Assembly: GCA_903995115.1 (NCBI GenBank)
Contig: LR877145.1
Span: 124,001-188,000, forward strand
DNA length: 64,000 nucleotides
Direction of reading: 5' to 3'
DNA from: Angomonas deanei
Taxonomy: Eukaryota > Euglenozoa > Kinetoplastea > Trypanosomatida > Trypanosomatidae
In this document: positions 58,099 to 64,000 of the stretch, piece by piece
Layout: each line of letters begins with the position of its first letter
Numbering within the stretch: position 1 is the first letter of the stretch
Made by a program: the position numbers and the translations under genes
The notes under the pieces: generated by a model
The model's input: the letters and a program-made list of their open reading frames with translations, nothing else
What the model was told of the DNA's origin: nothing
The model's database searches: none

Positions 58099-59631
58099 TT
58101 ACAGCTGAAATGTTCGACCACACCAACTGGCAGTGCTGGTGTGGGGTCTGTACACAGAAGAGTGCACGTGTGCGACCGCCTGCCACCGCTCCTGTGCGGC
58201 TGGGTTGAGCCACGCATCCTTCGTCCCCTCCAGCGGAAGGCGGTCCGACGGCCTAGCCTCCTGCCGCTGCATGCTGGACGTGGTGGGATCGGCAAAGTGC
58301 GACGTGGACTTGACGTAGACCTCGTCGTCACCCGTCGCGAGGTAGGGGACCGCTTCTTTAGGTTTACGCTGTTCATAGCGTTCCTTTGCCGCAAGGATAT
58401 CGGCCTCCCTCCGCTTCGCCAAGGCGTGCCGTGCCTCGAGCTGCTGACGACTGAGTCGTGCGCCAGATTGCTCTCTATCTGCCGATGGTGCCTGTTTGCG
58501 CTGTTTGTACGCCTCCAGCTCTTGTCGCTTCCGCTCTCTCTCCTCTTGTTTTCGTTTTTCTGCGAGTTGTGTCGCTCGCTGCTGCTTTTCCGCCAACTCT
58601 CTCTGGCGCTCGGCAGCGGCAGCCGCCTCCTGTTGTTTCTTTTCTTTCCACAGCTGCACTTTCTGCTTCAAAAACATTTGACGGCTTTGTCGTGCTACTT
58701 CCAGTCGTTGGTGTTCGTCCTCCTGTACACGGGAAGCGTAGACTGCTCTCTGTTGGGAGAGCACCTTGCGATGCGCCTCCTCGGCGGTCTGTTCCGCCTG
58801 GCAGAACTCCAAGAGGATCGCCCGTTCTTGCATTAAGGACAGATAGCGGCAATACAGCTGAATGTGCCGGTCTACCTCGGCGGTCCCAATGCTGCCCCCC
58901 AGTGTCGCGAGGCACGCCTCTCGCAGTTCCACCTGGCGGGGTAGTTCAATGTATTGCTGAAACTCTCCATAACGAATTTGCGTGCCGCCGGCCGTCTCAT
59001 TCACCTGCTGCACCACCCGCAGAAAGCGGTCGTGCAACTCGGAGGGCCACCCGAGGTGCTGTCCATACTCACCCAAAAGCGCCAAATAGGCGTAGTTGGT
59101 TTCCTCGTACCGCCGTCGGATGTCGCCGGCGCTAACGGTGGGGACAAAAGAGGGCTGATGTTGTCCTGTAGCGGAGTTCGAGCTGGTCAGAGGGACAGCT
59201 GGGCGTATCTCGCATCGCCGCGCCACCGATAAGCCGCCGTCCGCCCCAATCTCCTCCGTCAGCGCTTGTTCCTCCCCCTGCAGGTACACCAACTGCTCCG
59301 ATATCAGTGCCCGGACATCTGTGATAAACCGTCTCACCTCCGGCGGCGGGATGCGTTTCTTTTTGGCTAGCTTTACCGCCTCTGCCACTTTCCCCACATC
59401 TGTGCGGCACTGGATGGAGAGTTGGGCCCGCCGCCTCCCCATGTCACGATGTTCATTGAGGGCCAACGTTTGCACAAAGTTTTCCTCCGACTCCGCATCG
59501 TCCACCCCTCTCCCGTACGCGACGGGACGTAGTAGGAATTCGGACAAGCCGGTCTCACACACCTGTTGGGTCTCATTTAACGTTTCGCGCTCGTGAAGAA
59601 ACGTGTGTCGCATGCCACGTTCCGCAAACAT
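58099..59631 (-). CDS. Coiled-coil protein resembling CCDC112/CCDC148, 510 aa
   Basis: The N-terminal 230 residues are helical with charged, Arg-rich segments. From about residue 255 to 430 there is a strong single-helix or coiled-coil region with RQMFLKQKVQLWKEKKQQEA and then repeated ERQRELAEKQQRATQ-type sequence. The W-K-E-K-K pattern in a QxVxxWKxxK context is reminiscent of CCDC112/CCDC148 proteins, found at centrioles and cilia. If right it would suggest that the organism keeps a flagellum, but charged coils give easy false matches. The last 80 residues are disordered. The start is the first ATG. Confidence 0.8.
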   Translation of the reverse strand: MFAERGMRHTFLHERETLNETQQVCETGLSEFLLRPVAYGRGVDDAESEENFVQTLALNEHRDMGRRRAQLSIQCRTDVGKVAEAVKLAKKKRIPPPEVRRFITDVRALISEQLVYLQGEEQALTEEIGADGGLSVARRCEIRPAVPLTSSNSATGQHQPSFVPTVSAGDIRRRYEETNYAYLALLGEYGQHLGWPSELHDRFLRVVQQVNETAGGTQIRYGEFQQYIELPRQVELREACLATLGGSIGTAEVDRHIQLYCRYLSLMQERAILLEFCQAEQTAEEAHRKVLSQQRAVYASRVQEDEHQRLEVARQSRQMFLKQKVQLWKEKKQQEAAAAAERQRELAEKQQRATQLAEKRKQEERERKRQELEAYKQRKQAPSADREQSGARLSRQQLEARHALAKRREADILAAKERYEQRKPKEAVPYLATGDDEVYVKSTSHFADPTTSSMQRQEARPSDRLPLEGTKDAWLNPAAQERWQAVAHVHSSVYRPHTSTASWCGRTFQL

Positions 59632-59995
59632 GATGAAGTAGACGACAGCTGGAAGAATATCTATAAAGGTGCAAGCAGCAGCGATAACTGATACTTACCC
59701 CAAGGAAATAAAGAATCTATATGTATGTTTTTCTTGTAAAGCTTTAGAGGGAAGGCAAGCAATGTATTATACATTTTTCATACGTTTAATACATGAAAAT
59801 GACTTTGCTGCATAAGATCGAGAATGTCTTTTTTTCTTTTTTTTTTTCTTTTTAAGGTGCGGATGAATGGCAAAATCAACAAATGATACACGCTGCGTAA
59901 ATGACGGTGGCAAAAAGAAGCTTATCTTCACGGTCTGGGGTATAATTTTTTTTTAAAAGAAAAAGCGAATCGTGGGTAACACACAAAGGCGCGCA
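59632..59995. other. Intergenic spacer with T-rich tract on the plus strand
   Basis: No gene is seen. A T run of about 27 bases broken by C occurs at 59828-59853 on the plus strand and an eight-base T run near 59946. Confidence 0.6.
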
Positions 59996-61597
59996 CTACG
60001 GTGAGAGAAGAGCCGCGGTCATTATTTCAATGACACGACCTTCCACATCGGTGGCGGTTGGGCGCGTCGTGGGGTTGTGTGAGAGGAGGTCCACGACTAG
60101 CTCCGTCAACTCACGGGAGTAGCCACGTCGCCGGATGCTCTCCCGCACGCAATCGCCCAACGACATCTTGGTCAGCGACGCCCGCTTGCTCAGTCTGCGT
60201 GAGCTAACGGAGGCACCAGCGTTGGTGAGGTTGATGAACCGGTCAATGGCCGCTAAATCATCCGGGGTAGCCCAATTCTCGGAGTTGAACATTTCAAAGT
60301 CGTTGGTGTTGGGGTTGAGGATCATACCCGGGTAGTCGGGCAGCACCATCAGCACGTGCAGCAAGACCCCTAGACTCCACATATCAGAGGCCGGCATGAG
60401 ACGTTCTTTATTCATGGTCTCTGGGGCCATGTAGGCCGCCGTCCCCACATTGGACTCCACCACGTTGCGGTGACTACGGACCTCTCGGCTGGCATCGAGG
60501 TCCATCAGCACGATTTGTGCCTTATTATTGTACATCATAACATTTTCCATTTTGATATCCCCGTGCACGATAGGGGGGTTGCGCTCGTGGAGGAATGAGA
60601 TCGCCTGAGAGAGCTGCAGCGCGATGGAGCAAACGTGTTCCTCGGGGAAACACTTGCCAGTAAATCGCTTAATCTCCTCCGCCAAGTCTCCCTCCTGATA
60701 GAAGGGCATAAACAGCTTCAGCTGCCGCTGGTTCGGCGACAGGCTCACTGCGAGGTATTCTACTAAGTGGGCGTGACACATGCCCGTCAAAAAACGCACC
60801 GACTGTTGGTAATTCTCCAACGCCTCCGTGCTATCCTTGAAGGTGAGTGTCTTGACCACCACCTTTGTGAGCGGTTTACCAAAGTGCTCGCTCATGATCA
60901 CCTCTCCGTCACTCGTGGGCTGCTCCACCTGGTACAGATCCACCACACCCTGGGCACCCTCACCTAGACGTTTCGCGTCGTACACCCGCTGAATCAACAG
61001 GGTATCCCCACAGGCGGTTCCCAAGTCACTGTCGTCCGTGAAAACGCCATACACCTTTCCTAAACCCTTCTTGTGGGTATTGGTGTGCTCCTTAATCTCA
61101 TTGCGCAGGAGCACAAAGCCGCAGTGGCGACACTGAAGGGCCATCGCCCTATGAATCGTGTTAATGGCAGAGAGTGGAATACGACTGGCGAACTTCTCCG
61201 CCCTATTTTGCCAAATAATCTGCGTATCATCGTCCGAGTAGCCTAGGACGGTCCCAAACAAGGTAGGGTAGAGCACGTTGCGATCGGGTCCCTTCAGCAC
61301 CACGGCAATAAAGCGATTCTTTCGCTCCGCCATCACCTCCACTGGTGGCTTTCCGCTCGCAAAGTACACCAGACGGCGGCCCGTCTGCAGGTTCACTGGT
61401 TCGCTCGCCTGCTGCAGGGGTAGGCCCGTCTCGGACGGCACTGGCCGCATCACCTCATTGGGTGGGGATAGATCGCACGGCCGCTGATTAGGGCCAGAAA
61501 AGAGATTGTCGATCAAGTCCCTCGCGCGGTAGGGGGATGGTCTGTCATTGTAGAAGGAAGACATGTCCCCATGTTGGCTGTAGTCAAAAAAACTCAT
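59996..61597 (-). CDS. Atypical protein kinase with N-terminal C2H2-like zinc finger
   Basis: A 533-residue kinase. Residues 156-175 form a Cys-x2-Cys-x11-His-x3-His pattern (CRHCGFVLLRNEIKEHTNTH). The kinase domain follows: glycine loop LGEGAQGVV at about 211, VVVKTL (Lys), a catalytic loop IVHGDIKMENV (HGD in place of HRD; Asp, Lys and Asn kept), LMDLDAS in place of DFG, and AYMAPE. The essential Asp residues are present, so activity is likely though the DFG and HRD variants are unusual. HGD loops occur in some NEK-like and pseudo-receptor groups, but I would not assign a family. The N-terminal domain (about 75-150) might bind ligands. The start is the ATG at 61597. Confidence 0.88.
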   Translation of the reverse strand: MSFFDYSQHGDMSSFYNDRPSPYRARDLIDNLFSGPNQRPCDLSPPNEVMRPVPSETGLPLQQASEPVNLQTGRRLVYFASGKPPVEVMAERKNRFIAVVLKGPDRNVLYPTLFGTVLGYSDDDTQIIWQNRAEKFASRIPLSAINTIHRAMALQCRHCGFVLLRNEIKEHTNTHKKGLGKVYGVFTDDSDLGTACGDTLLIQRVYDAKRLGEGAQGVVDLYQVEQPTSDGEVIMSEHFGKPLTKVVVKTLTFKDSTEALENYQQSVRFLTGMCHAHLVEYLAVSLSPNQRQLKLFMPFYQEGDLAEEIKRFTGKCFPEEHVCSIALQLSQAISFLHERNPPIVHGDIKMENVMMYNNKAQIVLMDLDASREVRSHRNVVESNVGTAAYMAPETMNKERLMPASDMWSLGVLLHVLMVLPDYPGMILNPNTNDFEMFNSENWATPDDLAAIDRFINLTNAGASVSSRRLSKRASLTKMSLGDCVRESIRRRGYSRELTELVVDLLSHNPTTRPTATDVEGRVIEIMTAALLSP

Positions 61598-61966
61598 CTA
61601 CTTCGCCTAAAATATGATGACTTTTACACGGGGGAAAAAAAAAAAAGCTAACAAATGGAGCTTTGACAAAAACAAAAATCAATTATATTGGAAAAGTTCT
61701 TTTGACCTAAACTAAAAGAACCTTGAAAACGACAGACAGAAAAAAGAGAGATAAGTATAGTTAGCGTCACTCGGAAAAAATGATACCATACCAGCACACT
61801 TCTCTTACCAAACCCAAAAAACACGTTTTCTTATCATCTTATTTTTATTAATCGAAAATTTTATATTTTGTTAATTTTTTCATTACGGTTGTTATTTTTT
61901 TTTTTAGAATAAAAAGAAATGTCAGATCAGTTTACACGGATAATAGAAGAACGACATTGTTTCTGA
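61598..61966. other. AT-rich intergenic spacer
   Basis: No gene is seen. It contains an A run of 12 at about 61635 and mixed T-rich stretches near 61840-61905. Confidence 0.6.
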
Positions 61967-63895
61967 TTAGTCGTCGTCGCTGTTCACGGCGCGCTCGTCC
62001 CCATACAAGTCTTCCGTCGTAAGCGTGTAGTTCTTCTTTCGCTTCGTATCACGGGTGTTCTTCTTCTTGGTGGGCTGCTTCTCCTCCTTGCGCATCTGCT
62101 TCAGCAGCTGCTTCTCATCCACCTTCTCATCCGTCTCCTTCGCCTTCTTCTTGCGCTCCTTGATCTTCTCCATCAGCCGCGCCCGCTGTTCGCCTCGCCG
62201 CTCCTCCTTCATGGCGGTCCGCATCTCCTTCACAAAGTTGCGCGTCTCCGCGACTTCCCCTAATTCGTTCTTGACCCGACGGCGCAGATCCCGCTCCGTG
62301 AGCTCCTCGAACTCGTCGGGGCGTAGGACCTGTTGCATCACCTGCATCGCCTCTGAGAACATCACCCGGACAGACCGCACGGTGCCTAACGAGACGGAAT
62401 ACTCCCTACAAATCTCTATTAAACTACCCACTATTTCATTCACCTGCTCCGCCGCCATCCGCTCCGCCAAGGCCGCATCGACGGGTGTTTTCCTGGACGG
62501 GGTGGTGGCCCCTTTCCCTCGCGGGGCAATGGTCGCCTTGGCGCGCTTCATGGAGAGGGTGATCTGCTCCTTTCTCGTCTCTAGCAACACCCCACCAACG
62601 ATAGGGGGGAAGAAGAAATCTAGCACTCGCTTCTCCACATAGTTACCTTGGCTCATCGCGAAAAGCGGTACACCAGCGGAGATGGCCACAAAGAGGGTGG
62701 GGGTCAGGAAGGCCTTGTTGATCTCATCGAACGCCACATCGCACAAGTGCATGGAGAGACCGACGGAGTTCTTGTTCGGGAAAATGTACTCTTGAAACAC
62801 AAAGAAGAGTTCGGAGAGGGTCTGGTGAAGGGAAGGATTCGACTCCTGATACGCCTCTGTAATGAAGCGGAGTGAAATGTCCATTGCCACCTTCTCCACA
62901 GACCGCGCCGGGTCTTTCTGTCCTCTAGCACGCTTCTTACCCTTCGCCGCGGCTGGCGCTGCCTTCGTCCTGGTCGCCTTGGTCTTGCCAGCCGCCGCAG
63001 AGGAGGACTTCTTGCTAGGAGCGGGGGAGGGCGCCTTCTCCTCTCCCACCTCCCTCATCAGCTTGACCCACGCCGCCCACATCTTTCGCACCAGGGCGAG
63101 ATACTTGTCCAGGCGGTAACGGTCAATCGTTGGCCACTCGCGGGACAGCACACGGAAGAGACAGGCGTAAAACAGCATTTTGGTGCGGCGGGTGGGAACA
63201 GCCAAGAGAAGGTCGGCGATCTGCTGGGCACAGGCTAGCTGGACGAGTGGCTTGTCGGAGTGCCACAAGCAAAAGTGCAACCCCCTGCATAGCTTGAGGT
63301 ACACCAGCTCTAAGTCACACCACGCGCGCATGTAGTAGTGATACCGCTCCCGGTGAAGGGCGAGCGGACTATCCGGGGAGGCGTGCACCTCCTCCTCCTC
63401 CTCTTCCTCCTCTTCGTCGTCGGAGGGCTGCTCCACCCCGAACTTTCCAGCCATCTCTTTTTCTCGCTTCTCCTCCCTCTTTTTCTTCTTGTACTCCTTC
63501 AACGACTCCCGGCGTCGCTTCCTCTGCTCCTGGGCAAACTCCTTCTCCCGGAAAACCTTCAAGGCGCGCATAATGTTGTCGTAGTGATACGGCGTCGGCT
63601 TATTTTTGCCGCGGAAGTACTGCAGCACCTCATCGGCCTCCTTTTCGTATTCGGTCTCCATCTTGGCTACTGCCGCCGTCACCGCCGCAATGTACTTGGG
63701 GAGCTCTGCCAGACACGCATCACGCACGACCACCTCATTGTGGGCCAGCCGTCTGCAGAGCAGCTCTACGCGCGTCAGCTCATCCTCGAGGTTGAGGTGG
63801 CCACCGGGCACGCCGTCTTCCGTGACGGTAGGGTCGGGGTAGTTAATCGGCAGCTGCGCCAACCGCTTTCGCAAGTCCTTCTTTTTAATCTTCAT
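61967..63895 (-). CDS. RRP1/Nop52 nucleolar ribosome-biogenesis protein
   Basis: RRP1 is needed for maturation of the large ribosomal subunit in the nucleolus. The first part shows CRRLAHNEVVVRDACLAELP, then after an acidic insert (EEEEEEEEEV at about 165) GLHFCLWHSDKPLVQ and FRVLSREWPTIDRYRLDKYL, which is the Nop52 family core. The second half has an Ala/Lys-rich segment, then a helical part, and ends with basic KKKNTRDTKRKKNY-type stretches that fit nucleolar targeting. At 642 residues it is longer than yeast RRP1 because of these inserts. The ATG at 63895 starts the basic MKIKKKDLRKRL. Up to the window end at 64000 only AT-rich upstream sequence is seen. Confidence 0.92.
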   Translation of the reverse strand: MKIKKKDLRKRLAQLPINYPDPTVTEDGVPGGHLNLEDELTRVELLCRRLAHNEVVVRDACLAELPKYIAAVTAAVAKMETEYEKEADEVLQYFRGKNKPTPYHYDNIMRALKVFREKEFAQEQRKRRRESLKEYKKKKREEKREKEMAGKFGVEQPSDDEEEEEEEEEVHASPDSPLALHRERYHYYMRAWCDLELVYLKLCRGLHFCLWHSDKPLVQLACAQQIADLLLAVPTRRTKMLFYACLFRVLSREWPTIDRYRLDKYLALVRKMWAAWVKLMREVGEEKAPSPAPSKKSSSAAAGKTKATRTKAAPAAAKGKKRARGQKDPARSVEKVAMDISLRFITEAYQESNPSLHQTLSELFFVFQEYIFPNKNSVGLSMHLCDVAFDEINKAFLTPTLFVAISAGVPLFAMSQGNYVEKRVLDFFFPPIVGGVLLETRKEQITLSMKRAKATIAPRGKGATTPSRKTPVDAALAERMAAEQVNEIVGSLIEICREYSVSLGTVRSVRVMFSEAMQVMQQVLRPDEFEELTERDLRRRVKNELGEVAETRNFVKEMRTAMKEERRGEQRARLMEKIKERKKKAKETDEKVDEKQLLKQMRKEEKQPTKKKNTRDTKRKKNYTLTTEDLYGDERAVNSDDD

Positions 63896-64000
63896 CTTGG
63901 ACGATGAGGGTTACTAGGCTAGTGTGCCCTTTTTTTGGTTTCTACGGTAAAAATATAAAACAGAGAGTGTGGATGAAGTCTTCAACAAATTTACTAGGCT

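Noticed and set aside
1-64000. tRNA, rRNA, CRISPR, transposon, LTR or virus-like elements
   Set aside because: None seen by eye; isolated matches to the tRNA B-box (near 15721) lacked a partner A-box and cloverleaf.

Overview
The window reads as one stretch of a kinetoplastid (Euglenozoa, Kinetoplastea) nuclear chromosome. All of the roughly 31 recognisable genes lie on the minus strand, head to tail, with no confident intron and no strand switch in 64 kb, which is the layout of a polycistronic directional gene cluster. Gene bodies are near 50% GC. The spacers are short, A+T-rich and full of homopolymers. Just upstream of many ATGs the minus strand shows a C/T-rich tract followed closely by AG, the signature of spliced-leader trans-splicing acceptors. 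Several of these tracts were decisive: they show that longer upstream 'starts' are translated splice tracts. I cannot place the organism to genus.

Layout, low to high coordinate (transcription runs from high to low). 1-13.8 kb: N-terminus of a dynamin-like GTPase, an unrecognised protein, SPO11, a degenerate cyclophilin-RRM protein (PPIL4 type), two tandem small RING-H2 genes (one clearly RBX1-like), a coiled-coil protein, a probable mitochondrial protein, an AP endonuclease and eIF2A. 14-31.3 kb: a LysM-like protein, an AT-rich gap, an MFS/nodulin-like transporter, two low-complexity or coiled-coil proteins, an LRR protein, a large USP48-like deubiquitinase, a catalytically degenerate EEP-fold protein, a HAD-family phosphatase and transaldolase. 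31.9-48.9 kb: a glutaredoxin-fold protein and a giant VPS13 lipid-transfer protein of about 5,036 residues. 49-64 kb: a membrane-anchored spermidine-synthase-like methyltransferase, an EF-hand protein, ISCA1, a SET-domain methyltransferase, CSN5, a nucleoplasmin-like protein, a coiled-coil protein, an atypical protein kinase with a zinc finger, and RRP1/Nop52.

Functionally the set is mostly housekeeping: ubiquitin/cullin control (RBX1, CSN5, USP48), DNA repair and meiosis (APE, SPO11), lipid transfer and membrane fission (VPS13, dynamin), ribosome biogenesis and translation (RRP1, eIF2A), Fe-S assembly and the pentose phosphate pathway. Co-location in such clusters does not imply shared function.

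The most striking structural observation is seven places, in four genes, where a conserved protein continues in another frame across a short homopolymer-rich stretch (VPS13 four times; HAD, glutaredoxin-fold and LRR genes once each). A one-base correction in a run of about 3-5 identical bases restores each gene, so homopolymer sequencing or assembly error is the leading explanation. Programmed frameshifting is the alternative worth excluding. No tRNA, rRNA, CRISPR array, transposon or virus-like element was seen.
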